NCBI RefSeq assembly: GCF_013410115.1
Contig: NZ_JACCCV010000001.1
Span: forward strand, 2,542,001 to 2,606,000
Length of the DNA stretch: 64,000 bases
Direction of reading: 5' to 3'
Source of the DNA: Tunturiibacter gelidiferens
Lineage (GTDB): Bacteria > Acidobacteriota > Terriglobia > Terriglobales > Acidobacteriaceae
The notes under the pieces were generated by a model, which saw only the letters and a program-made list of their open reading frames with translations, had not been told where the DNA came from and searched no databases. How positions within the stretch are numbered: the first letter of the stretch is position 1; every line of letters begins with the position of its first letter. A program made the translations under genes and the position numbers. Below are positions 18,437 to 25,738 of this stretch, one piece after another.

Positions 18437-19219
18437 ATGCCAGCCGAAATCATTCTCCAGCAAACCCCGGAAGACGCCGCCCTCCTCGACAAACGAGAGC
18501 AACTTGCCATCGTTCGCACCACGCTCGCCGAGCGCGAATCCGAGCTTGCCCAAATCCGAGCCCAGCTCAAGACCTTCGAAGGTCGATACCTCCGCCAGGT
18601 CGGCATCCTCTACGCCGAACTCGACGACCTTGAAGCGCGCATCGCCGAGCGCGAAGTCGACCTCTACGACTCCGACTCCGCCCGCCGCCACGCCGAAGAA
18701 ACCCGCCAGCGCGCGCAGGAAACCCACGATGCCGCATTTGGCGATGCCCGCGAAGCCGAAGAGTTCGACCCACCGCCCAGCCTCAAGACCCTCTTCCGCG
18801 ATGTCGCTAAACGCATCCACCCCGACTTCGCGCGCGACGACGTCGAGCAGAAGCACTTCACCCTGCTGATGGCTCGCGCCAACCAGGCGTACAGCCGTGG
18901 CGACACCGAAACCCTGCAGCGTCTGCTCGACGATCACCGCGAAATCAACGCCTCCATCGCCGGCGAAGGTGCGGCCGCAGAGCTTCTCCGCATCACGCGC
19001 CAGCTCCAGCACGCCGAGCGCGACATCGCCACCTTGGACGCCGAGAGGCGGACGCTGCTCGCCAGCGAAATCGCTCAACTTCACCTCGACGCCGAAGCCG
19101 CCGCCCGCGAACACCGCGACTTCCTCACCGAGCTCGCCACCAGCCTTCGTGACCAAATCGCCGATGCCCAGCGCCGCTTCGAGCTTATCGACCGCCAGAT
19201 CAGCGCTCACGGAAGATAG
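18437..19219 (+). CDS. J-domain (DnaJ-like) coiled-coil protein
   Basis: 260 residues from the ATG at 18437; the long open frame upstream back to 17561 is a shadow of the regulator gene. Residues 15-110 are a charged coiled coil (LREQLAIV-type heptads, ESELAQIRAQL). At about 118-165 lies a J-domain-like core, LKTLFRDVAKRIHPDFARD, whose HPD tripeptide is the hallmark needed to stimulate Hsp70 ATPase. A second coiled coil fills residues 185-255. It should be an Hsp70 co-chaperone of restricted specificity. It is followed five bases later by the Sel1-repeat gene, hence a likely operon. Confidence 0.82.
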   Translation: MPAEIILQQTPEDAALLDKREQLAIVRTTLAERESELAQIRAQLKTFEGRYLRQVGILYAELDDLEARIAEREVDLYDSDSARRHAEETRQRAQETHDAAFGDAREAEEFDPPPSLKTLFRDVAKRIHPDFARDDVEQKHFTLLMARANQAYSRGDTETLQRLLDDHREINASIAGEGAAAELLRITRQLQHAERDIATLDAERRTLLASEIAQLHLDAEAAAREHRDFLTELATSLRDQIADAQRRFELIDRQISAHGR

Positions 19220-19224
19220 CGGCC

Positions 19225-20013
19225 ATGGACGATAGACCCAAGGCCGGCCTGCAGCACATCCCCACCGGCGCCGCGTTGTCGCTCCATTCCACGCGCTCCA
19301 GCATAATCGCCCGCGGCCGCCGCGACGCCGCCAATGCCGCCTCCAACCCGCACTACCGGCAGGCCGTCACCGACTTCAACGCCGGCAACTTCACCGCAGC
19401 CGCAGCCGGCTTCCAACTCGCTGCCGAGCAGAGCCACGCCGAGTCGCAGTACCTCCTCAGCACCATGTACGACGCGGGTCAGGGCCTCCCGCAAGACAAC
19501 ACCCAGGCCGCCTACTGGGAGCGCAAAGCCGCCGAGCAGGGACATGCCTACGCGCAGGCCAACCTCAGCTTCCGCTTCTACGCCGCCGCCAACTTCCCTG
19601 AAGCCTTCGCATGGTGCAAGCGCGCCGCCCACAGTAACCTCGCTTGGGCCCAATACAACCTCGGCCTCATGTATCGCAAGGGTGAAGGGGTCCAGCAAAG
19701 CGACCTTGAAGCCGCCCACTGGTATCGCCTGGCCGCCACTCAGAACTTTCCCGAAGCCCAGCAGAAGCTGGCCGACCTCTATTACACCGGCCAGGGCGTT
19801 CCACTCAGCCACACGCAGGCCGCCGCGTGGTATCGCAAGGCCGCCGATCACGGAAACGCAGAAGCCCAGTTTCAGCTTGGCCACCTCTACGCCATCGGCC
19901 AGGGCGTTGAGCACGACTACACTCAGTCCCGCCATTGGATTCGTCAGGCCGCGCTTCAAGGCCACGAACAGGCTCTGCGCGAACTCAAGCGCCGCGAGTA
20001 CCGCGACCCATAA
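19225..20013 (+). CDS. Sel1-like repeat (TPR-type) protein
   Basis: 262 residues without signal peptide or membrane segment. From about residue 45 it is made of five or six Sel1 repeats of about 36 residues, recognisable by A-x-x-x-L-G-x-x-Y-x-x-G-x-G-V and A-x-x-W-Y-R-x-A-A (for example AQYNLGLMYRKGEGV and AAHWYRLAA). Sel1 solenoids are protein-binding scaffolds. It follows the J-domain gene by five bases, which suggests a chaperone/adaptor pair, but no partner is identified. Confidence 0.87.
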   Translation: MDDRPKAGLQHIPTGAALSLHSTRSSIIARGRRDAANAASNPHYRQAVTDFNAGNFTAAAAGFQLAAEQSHAESQYLLSTMYDAGQGLPQDNTQAAYWERKAAEQGHAYAQANLSFRFYAAANFPEAFAWCKRAAHSNLAWAQYNLGLMYRKGEGVQQSDLEAAHWYRLAATQNFPEAQQKLADLYYTGQGVPLSHTQAAAWYRKAADHGNAEAQFQLGHLYAIGQGVEHDYTQSRHWIRQAALQGHEQALRELKRREYRDP

Positions 20014-20079
20014 CTCTCGCTTCAACACTCGATGATCTTCACCGCCGTCCGCCCACCCGCAGTAGTCAGGCGTCCTAAT

Positions 20080-20109
20080 TTGACGCGGCTTCTGCAGCGT
20101 TCCTATACT
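20080..20109 (+). promoter_or_regulatory. Housekeeping-type promoter for the BNR-repeat gene
   Basis: TTGACG (20080-20085) and TATACT (20104-20109) are separated by 18 bases and stand 38 bases before the ATG at 20147. Together with the ribosome site AAGGAGGAAG this is the clearest vegetative promoter in the window. Confidence 0.65.
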
Positions 20110-20146
20110 TCATCACGCTCGAAACGGCGGTTCAAGGAGGAAGTCT

Positions 20147-21265
20147 ATGTCAAAGCGTTTGCTGTCGGTCATTCTCTTGATTGCCGCCGCTACTGGCGGG
20201 TATGCACAAGACGCATGGAAGAAAGGTCATCAACCCACTCTCGTTCCGCAACAGAGCGGCACGACGCAGCTGCTGATTGCCGTCAGTCCGGTGAACTCCC
20301 GCGTCGTCTGGGCAGCCGGGACCGGCGGTACGTACGTGGTAACGACCGACGGCGGTTCGACCTGGAGATCCGGCGTAGTGCCGGGAGCCGAAAGTCTGCA
20401 ATTTCGCGATGTGCAGGGCGTAAGCGATCGCGTCGCTTATCTCATGTCGATCGGCAATGACACCGGAGATTTTCGCATTTACAAGACCGAAGACGCCGGC
20501 GCACACTGGACCATTCAGTTTACGAATAAGACGCCGAACGCCTTCTATGACTGCTTCGCCTTCTGGGGGCCTGATCGCGGCGTCGCGCACAGCGACTCAG
20601 TCAACGGAGTATTTCCCGACATTCGCACCAACGATGGCACAACCTGGCACTCCATCGCCCGCAATATGCCGCCTGCACTGCCAGGCGAAGCTTCGTTCTC
20701 CTCCAGCGGAACCTGCATCACTACGGAAGGATGGCAAAACGCCTGGATCGCCACCGGCGGCTCAAGCATAGCTCGAATCCTGGCGACTCGGGATGGCGGC
20801 TACACCTGGAATGCGTATGACATTCCATTTGTGAGCAACGCCAATGCTGGCGCCTTCTCGGTAGCTTTCCGCGATCCATGGCACGGCATTGTAGGTGGCG
20901 GCGACTTGACCAACGACAGCGCCACGCAGGCGGCCACCTCGGATAATGGCGGCCAAAAATGGACCCTCACCACCAAACCGCCCATTTCGGGAGCGATCTT
21001 CTGTCTCGCCTATGTGCGCGGCGTTGAACACAACGACGATTGGCGTCATCGCGACGACTTCGACCATGAACACGACCGCAGTGTGGTGATCACAACTGAG
21101 ACTCAGCCGAACTTCTCCTCCGGCGCAGCCGCCTGGAGTCCGGATGAAGGACAAACCTGGATCGCACTGCCGACCGTGAGCGGATATTGGGCAGTCGCTT
21201 TTGCGAATCCCGAATCCGGATGGTTCGTCGGTAACAACGGCCAGATTTTGAAGATCAGTTTCTAG
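20147..21265 (+). CDS. Exported Ycf48/BNR-repeat beta-propeller protein
   Basis: 372 residues with a signal peptide (MSKRLLSVILLIAAATGGYA). The mature protein shows repeated Asp-box-like blades: TTDGGSTWRSG, KTEDAGAHWTI, ATRDGGYTWNAY, TSDNGGQKWTL and SPDEGQTWIAL, i.e. five S/T-x-D-x-G-x-x-W units, so a sialidase-fold propeller. Such proteins are annotated as Ycf48/Hcf136-like or oxidoreductases; in non-phototrophs they bind or assemble other envelope proteins. It carries its own sigma-70-type promoter and a strong ribosome site. Function unknown. Confidence 0.82.
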   Translation: MSKRLLSVILLIAAATGGYAQDAWKKGHQPTLVPQQSGTTQLLIAVSPVNSRVVWAAGTGGTYVVTTDGGSTWRSGVVPGAESLQFRDVQGVSDRVAYLMSIGNDTGDFRIYKTEDAGAHWTIQFTNKTPNAFYDCFAFWGPDRGVAHSDSVNGVFPDIRTNDGTTWHSIARNMPPALPGEASFSSSGTCITTEGWQNAWIATGGSSIARILATRDGGYTWNAYDIPFVSNANAGAFSVAFRDPWHGIVGGGDLTNDSATQAATSDNGGQKWTLTTKPPISGAIFCLAYVRGVEHNDDWRHRDDFDHEHDRSVVITTETQPNFSSGAAAWSPDEGQTWIALPTVSGYWAVAFANPESGWFVGNNGQILKISF

Positions 21266-21473
21266 TGCCCTGGTCTCTTTCACACGAGACAACAATGCGT
21301 TGCATTAGCGTGATCTCTTCGCACGAGGGTGATCCCGTCTGTCAAGTCCCAAAACATCCTAACTCGTTGACACTAAAGGAGATCCACGTGGCGCATGAGT
21401 TTCTCTCCGCCAGCTATACTTAAGGCAGAAGAAAGACGCGAGCGAATTTGGGATTGGCGGCAAGGATGGGCGT

Positions 21474-21603
21474 CGCTAAGTAGCTCAAACAAAGTATTTT
21501 AGCCGCAACCCCTTTATAATGAATATTTTGCATGCATGGACCCTCGTAAGCTATTGAAAATAAGTATTTTACGCGCAAGATACCCCACCCCCCCGGGGGG
21601 TGC
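21474..21603 (-). repeat. Dispersed intergenic repeat element, copy B
   Basis: In the 415-bp gap before phhA. Read on the minus strand it starts with a C/G-rich near-palindrome (CACCCCCCCGGGGGGTG core) and GGGGTATCTTG, then an A/T-rich tail with GCAAAAT, ATAAAG, GGTTGCGG and ends in CTACTTAG. The same order of blocks occurs on the plus strand at 44671-44792; in one 31-column stretch 24 bases match. The rest of the gap (21266-21473) shows no gene. Confidence 0.7.
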
Positions 21604-21680
21604 CCAGGTACCCAGACTGACACAATCGTCGTCATAAAGATGTATTCTTCTGCTGGCAGAAGGAGCCGAGTACACAACCC

Positions 21681-22448
21681 ATGGGAATCGCAACCTCAAC
21701 GCTGAATCTGGCACAAGGCAAGCTGAACGTCGCCGCACCCTACCTCATCGAACAAACCTGGGCGGACTATACCCCGGAGCAGCACGCCGTCTGGAGCGAA
21801 CTCGTAACCCGCCGCATGCCCCAGCTTCGCAACCATGCCTGCCAGGAGTATCTCGACGGCTTCCAGCAGATCGGACTCCGCGAAGACCAGCTGCCCAACC
21901 TCTCCGAGGTCAGCGCTCTTCTCCAGCCGCGCACCGGCTGGCAGTCCACCCCCGTCAGCGGCTTCCTGCCCGCCGACGCCTTCTTCGAGATGCTTGCGGC
22001 CCGTATGTTCCCCACCACCACCTGGCTCCGCTCGCGCGACTCCATGGAGTACACCCCGGAGCCGGACATCTTTCACGACGTCTTCGGCCACGTCCCCATG
22101 CACGCCCACCCCGTCTTCGCCGACTTCCTCGAACACTACGGCAAGGTCTGCGCACGCCTCACCGACCACCAAGCGCTTGAGCGCATGGGCCGCCTCTTCT
22201 GGTTCACCGTCGAGTTCGGCCTCATCCGCCAGAACGGCGAGATCAAGGTCTACGGCAGCGGCCTCATCTCCTCCCACGGCGAGTGCTCCCGTGTGCTCGC
22301 CGGAGGATGCGAGGTCAAGGACTTCAACCTCGACGCCGTACTCAACCAGGAGTTCCAGACCAGCGAGATGCAGCCCATCCTCTACGCCGTCGAATCCTTT
22401 GATCAGATCTACGAGGCAACCAAGCAGGCCGAAAGCAGGCTGGCCTGA
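21681..22448 (+). CDS. phhA: Phenylalanine-4-hydroxylase (aromatic amino acid hydroxylase)
   Basis: 255 residues, the short bacterial form without a regulatory ACT domain. It converts phenylalanine to tyrosine using tetrahydrobiopterin, O2 and a non-haem iron. The iron triad is visible: His132 and His137 in HDVFGH, and Glu178 in FWFTVEFGL. Pterin-pocket residues surround TTTWLRSRDSMEYTPEPD. The ATG at 21681 follows GCAGAAGGAGCCG. No pterin carbinolamine dehydratase or dihydropteridine reductase is adjacent, so cofactor recycling must be encoded elsewhere. A hairpin terminator follows at 22510. Confidence 0.93.
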   Translation: MGIATSTLNLAQGKLNVAAPYLIEQTWADYTPEQHAVWSELVTRRMPQLRNHACQEYLDGFQQIGLREDQLPNLSEVSALLQPRTGWQSTPVSGFLPADAFFEMLAARMFPTTTWLRSRDSMEYTPEPDIFHDVFGHVPMHAHPVFADFLEHYGKVCARLTDHQALERMGRLFWFTVEFGLIRQNGEIKVYGSGLISSHGECSRVLAGGCEVKDFNLDAVLNQEFQTSEMQPILYAVESFDQIYEATKQAESRLA

Positions 22449-22509
22449 GACCATATAGGAGTAATTGACAGGGAGCGACCGGAAGACATGCGGTCCTTCA
22501 TGGCTAAAG

Positions 22510-22548
22510 AAAAGCGGCTGGGGCATATAGCCCACAGCCGCTTTTTTA
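22510..22548. terminator. Bidirectional hairpin terminator between phhA and the Gly/Tyr-rich gene
   Basis: AAAGCGGCTG pairs with CAGCCGCTTT (10 bp, extended inside by GGG/CCC), followed by a T-run on the plus side and preceded by an A-run that serves the minus side. It lies between convergent genes. Confidence 0.8.
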
Positions 22549-22567
22549 TGTATCAACGTACCAACCG

Positions 22568-23086
22568 TTACCGGTGTCCACCACCACCGTGACCGCCTCC
22601 GCCACCGTGGAATCCGCCACCACCACCACCGCCATGGAAGCCTCCTCCGCCTCCACCACCGTGGTATCCGCCAACGGAGGCGCCACGATATCCGCCGCCA
22701 TAGCCGCCACCGAGGTATCCACCGCCGTAGCCGCCACGGTATCCGTAGCCTCCGCGGTATCCAACACCGCCACGATAACCGTAACCGTAACCGCCGCGAT
22801 ATCCGTATCCATAGCCGCCACGATATCCGTAGTAGCCACCCCGATACCACGGACCGGCACCGATGAAGAATCCGCCGCTAAACCACGACGGGCCATAGTA
22901 GCCATAAGGAGCGCAGGCATAGGGGTAGTAGCCGTAGTATCCGTACGAGCATACTGGCGCGGCATAGCCGTAGCCTCCATATACGGGGCCGCCAATGCCG
23001 ACGCCAACTGAGACTTGGGCGTGGGAGTAAGCCGCTGCCGGAACGATCAGAATAGCGAGCAAAGCGAGGTAGCGTAGAAAGCGCAT
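22568..23086 (-). CDS. Exported Gly/Tyr-rich low-complexity protein
   Basis: 172 residues from the ATG at 23086 (preceded by CAGGAGATTGAA); the frame is open further up to 23272 without signal features. A signal peptide (MRFLRYLALLAILIVPAAAYSHA) precedes a mature chain that is almost entirely Gly, Tyr and Arg: GYYGYYPY blocks, then GYRGGYGYGYRGG repeats, then GGGGGGFHGG and a His-rich end. Repeats are evident at DNA level too. Such proteins are common in Acidobacteriota envelopes and could be structural or metal-binding (the C-terminal HGG units); no enzyme activity is expected. Confidence 0.75.
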   Translation of the reverse strand: MRFLRYLALLAILIVPAAAYSHAQVSVGVGIGGPVYGGYGYAAPVCSYGYYGYYPYACAPYGYYGPSWFSGGFFIGAGPWYRGGYYGYRGGYGYGYRGGYGYGYRGGVGYRGGYGYRGGYGGGYLGGGYGGGYRGASVGGYHGGGGGGGFHGGGGGGGFHGGGGGHGGGGHR

Positions 23087-23573
23087 TTCAATCTCCTGAG
23101 CGAAGCCCAGTACGCCGTCAGGCGTCAGTGGCCTTGCGGGATCCGGTACTTTGAAGACGGCCCGGCATCCTGATTTATAAGAACGCAAAACTGGAGAAAA
23201 TGTTGTGTTCAAGCGCAATTTGGTGGTCGGCGTGCAATCAGGGGTGCAAACAGTTGCGGAACCACCACGCACCGTTCTTTTTCAAATCGGCCGAGGTCAA
23301 CTGGTGGTCCAACACAACTACGCCGTGACCTGATCTATGAAGAATGAGGATCGGTCTTGATGGAATTCTCCCATTTGATAAATAAAAAGAGAGAAAAAGA
23401 GAAAACAATTCCCTAGTACAGGGTAATATATTCCCAACTGTGCAAAGGTTTTACTGGAATACTGCAATATCTAGCAGGTTGAACGAATTCATCTGCTTTG
23501 GCCCACTGATTGCACTAGCATCAACGTTCGTCCAAGCCTTATTACAAGGACGAGAACTTCCCTAGGGTGAACT
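23087..23573. other. 487-bp divergent intergenic region, A/T-rich, no gene
   Basis: No coding frame with support. The middle (23370-23480) is unusually A/T-rich, including a run of AAAAAGAGAG-type sequence. The right end holds a sigma-54-type promoter for the PEP-CTERM gene. The A/T-rich part could host activator binding sites for that promoter. Confidence 0.6.
23499..23514 (+). promoter_or_regulatory. Sigma-54 (-24/-12) promoter before the PEP-CTERM gene
   Basis: TGGCCCACTGATTGCA has the invariant GG (23500-23501) and GC (23512-23513) exactly 10 bases apart, plus the typical TTGCA box. Transcription would start near 23525, about 50 bases before the ATG at 23574. PEP-CTERM systems are known to carry sigma-54-dependent regulators (PrsK/PrsR), which supports the call. 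Confidence 0.65.
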
Positions 23574-24335
23574 ATGCGTCGCTTTGCCTATCTTCTGCTT
23601 CTGGTGATCTTTGTCAGTGTATCTGCATCATGCGTAAGCGCATCGACCGACTGCGAGCGGTGGTTTGTCGCTTATCGCCACGAACTGGCGCACTCCCGTC
23701 AGCTCCAGCGCATCGCTGCTGCAAAGCGTCGCGCCAAGCTGTACGCCCAGGGCAAGATCCAGGTTCAGCCGAAGCCGAAGCTTGTTCCTGCCGTCGCAAG
23801 TGGTCCCCGCATGACCCGCCCGCAGACGCTCCACCGCATCAACCTGGCGTGCGGCGTTCTACCCGACGGTGGCGGCGATGAGCCTCTCGTGGCAGAGGAG
23901 ACACCTGTTCCCTTCCACTCCGAACTCCGTCCCAACGACGGTATAGATCTGCTGCCATCCGGTCTCGGCGAGATGGTTGCCGCCAATGACGTTCCACCTC
24001 CTCCTTCCTATGAAGGTGTCTCCCCGGAGACTCCATCGCAAGGCGGCCCACCCGTCTACTTCCCAGGCTTCGGCGGCGGTGGAGTCGGACCCGGCACTCC
24101 CGGAAAAGGGGTGACGGTTCCTCCCGGTACCACCGGAACTCCCGGTACACCCGGAACTCCCGGAACCCCCGGAACCCCCGGAACCCCCGGCACACCCGGG
24201 CTGCCTGGAACTCCCGGTACCCCGAGTGCGCCTCCTCCGACGATTCCGGTTGTTCCAGAGCCTTCCAGCTACGTCCTCGTGCTGACCGGAGTAGTCGGCG
24301 CAGCCGGTGCGATTCGCCGCAGATTCAAAGCCTAA
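23574..24335 (+). CDS. PEP-CTERM sorting-domain protein with collagen-like GTP repeats
   Basis: 253 residues: signal peptide (1-23), a basic charged region with RRAKLYAQGK, a mid region rich in Pro and Gly, a run of about ten G-T-P triplets (residues 184-217), and a C-terminal sorting signal VPEPSSYVLVLTG, hydrophobic helix, then RRRF. The Pro-Glu-Pro motif, helix and Arg cluster are what exosortase/EpsH-type enzymes recognise for cleavage and surface attachment. No exosortase gene lies nearby. The collagen-like Gly-x-Pro run may form an extended stalk. A sigma-54-type promoter stands upstream. Confidence 0.85.
   Translation: MRRFAYLLLLVIFVSVSASCVSASTDCERWFVAYRHELAHSRQLQRIAAAKRRAKLYAQGKIQVQPKPKLVPAVASGPRMTRPQTLHRINLACGVLPDGGGDEPLVAEETPVPFHSELRPNDGIDLLPSGLGEMVAANDVPPPPSYEGVSPETPSQGGPPVYFPGFGGGGVGPGTPGKGVTVPPGTTGTPGTPGTPGTPGTPGTPGTPGLPGTPGTPSAPPPTIPVVPEPSSYVLVLTGVVGAAGAIRRRFKA
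24124..24225 (+). repeat. Tandem 9-bp repeats encoding Gly-Thr-Pro
   Basis: Near-identical GGAAC(T/C)CCC units (with GGTACACCC and GGCACACCC variants) inside the PEP-CTERM gene. Such a tract should vary in length by slippage. Confidence 0.85.
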
Positions 24336-24362
24336 GATTGTCTCTCAACTGCCTGTGACCTG

Positions 24363-25091
24363 CTACGGTACCTGAATGGCATTGCCAATCAGCAGGATTA
24401 CCGGCGCTGGACCAACAGCCCCATCGTCGAGTCGGGCAAGAGTCGTACTGTAAACATGCTCATCGAGAGTGGTCGCCTTGCTGATCGCAACACACGGTGT
24501 CTCGCCGGCGATCCCGGAGGAGATAAGATCCTCAGCCAACACGCGAAATCTGCGGCCCGGCATGTAGATCACAAGAGTAGCGTCCTTAGGAAGAGCCCCC
24601 GCCCACTTCGGCGTCAACTCCAACTTCTCCGCTGCATGGTGCGCCGTAGCTAGAATCAACTTTGAAGCTGCACTACGATCCGTCAACGGCGTTTTTAGTC
24701 TCGCGGCCGCAGCAAATGCAGTCGTAATGCCGGGGACGATCTCGAACGGAATCTTCGCCCCACGCAGCGCAGCGATCTCCTCGCCCGCCCGCCCAAAGAT
24801 CAGCGGATCGCCGGACTTGAGCCGCAGCACGGACCTGCCGGCCTGTGCCGCCTCCAGCATAAGAACGTGAATCTCGGCTTGTGTAATACGAGGCTGCCCA
24901 CATCGCTTCCCGACCGGAATAACCTCAGCCCCGGCGTGGGCCAACGACAAGATCTCAGCAGAGACCAGATCATCAGGCAGGATCAGATCTGCGGTTTCAA
25001 GCAGCCGAAGGACCCAAAGTGTAAGCAGGTTCGGATCACCGGGTCCTGCACCTGCTAAGTAGACGGTTCCAGGCTGGGCAGCAACATTCAC
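24363..25091 (-). CDS. cobA: Uroporphyrinogen-III C-methyltransferase (SUMT)
   Basis: 242 residues, the usual size of stand-alone CobA/SUMT. It adds two SAM-derived methyl groups to uroporphyrinogen III to make precorrin-2. Motifs: VYLAGAGPGDPNLLT at the N-terminus (SAM pocket), VPVGKRCG-like segment, SGDPLIFGRAGEE, and VPGITTAFAAAA. Its ATG overlaps the stop of the preceding dehydrogenase gene by four bases (ATGA), indicating translational coupling. With the reductase gene upstream the three form one operon whose purpose is to make siroheme for that reductase. Confidence 0.93.
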   Translation of the reverse strand: MNVAAQPGTVYLAGAGPGDPNLLTLWVLRLLETADLILPDDLVSAEILSLAHAGAEVIPVGKRCGQPRITQAEIHVLMLEAAQAGRSVLRLKSGDPLIFGRAGEEIAALRGAKIPFEIVPGITTAFAAAARLKTPLTDRSAASKLILATAHHAAEKLELTPKWAGALPKDATLVIYMPGRRFRVLAEDLISSGIAGETPCVAISKATTLDEHVYSTTLARLDDGAVGPAPVILLIGNAIQVP

Positions 25092-25729
25092 GATTTCTTC
25101 TCAGGTAATGGATTCTTCAAAGCATGTTCGCGGGCAATCAAACGAGACGGGCAGGCCTCATAACCGCATACCTCACGCTGCGCGAGTTGGTGAAGCAGCA
25201 ACTTCCGTTCTTCATTTAGCGGCTCTACCTGTGTCACCTCGCGCCGCAGATTACCGAGGTCGGTAAGCCAGTCGCCAACGTCGAGCGGCAGTTGCGCATT
25301 GATCTCTTTGCGCAGCCTCTGGGCCAGCGCAGGACTGGCCCCTGCGGTCGAAATAGCGATTTGTAGATCGCCGCGCCGCACCACGGAAGGAAAATAAAAA
25401 TCGCAGAACGGTGGATCGTCCACTGCATTGCAGAGGATGTCGTTCTCGATCGCTTCCGCAAAGATGGCTCTGTTTACCGCAGGATTATTGGTCGCGGCGA
25501 CCACCAGGAACTGCCCCGATAGGTCGCCTGCAATGTAATCTCGGCGCAGCCATTCGATCTCGCCTGCTGCCGCCATCTCAACGACGCGAGGACGGGCCTC
25601 CGGCGCAATCACCGTCACCTTGGCGTGGGCTGCCAGCAGGGAGTCAATCTTGGCTTCAGCAAGATTTCCGGCCCCAACCACGACGCATGGCCGGGCAGCA
25701 ATCTTCAGAAAGATAGGAAAAAGATCCAT
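25088..25729 (-). CDS. Precorrin-2 dehydrogenase / sirohydrochlorin ferrochelatase
   Basis: 213 residues, corresponding to the N-terminal half of CysG (Met8p family). The Rossmann motif VVVGAGNLAEAKI is at residues 16-28, and the central AISTAGASPALAQRLRKEI is the signature of the family. It oxidises precorrin-2 with NAD+ and inserts Fe2+ to give siroheme. It sits between the siroheme reductase (nine-base gap) and cobA (four-base overlap). A split CysG with separate CobA is common outside Enterobacteria. Confidence 0.9.
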   Translation of the reverse strand: MDLFPIFLKIAARPCVVVGAGNLAEAKIDSLLAAHAKVTVIAPEARPRVVEMAAAGEIEWLRRDYIAGDLSGQFLVVAATNNPAVNRAIFAEAIENDILCNAVDDPPFCDFYFPSVVRRGDLQIAISTAGASPALAQRLRKEINAQLPLDVGDWLTDLGNLRREVTQVEPLNEERKLLLHQLAQREVCGYEACPSRLIAREHALKNPLPEKKS

Positions 25730-25738
25730 GGAACTAGG

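Noticed and set aside
21388..21423. Eleven-codon ORF with AAAGGAGATCCAC and GTG start upstream of phhA
   Set aside because: Strong ribosome site but too short and far (260 bp) from phhA, with the repeat element between; not supported as a leader.
23219..23236. Second GG-N10-GC arrangement in the 23-kb gap
   Set aside because: Flanks differ from the sigma-54 consensus and no start codon follows at useful distance.
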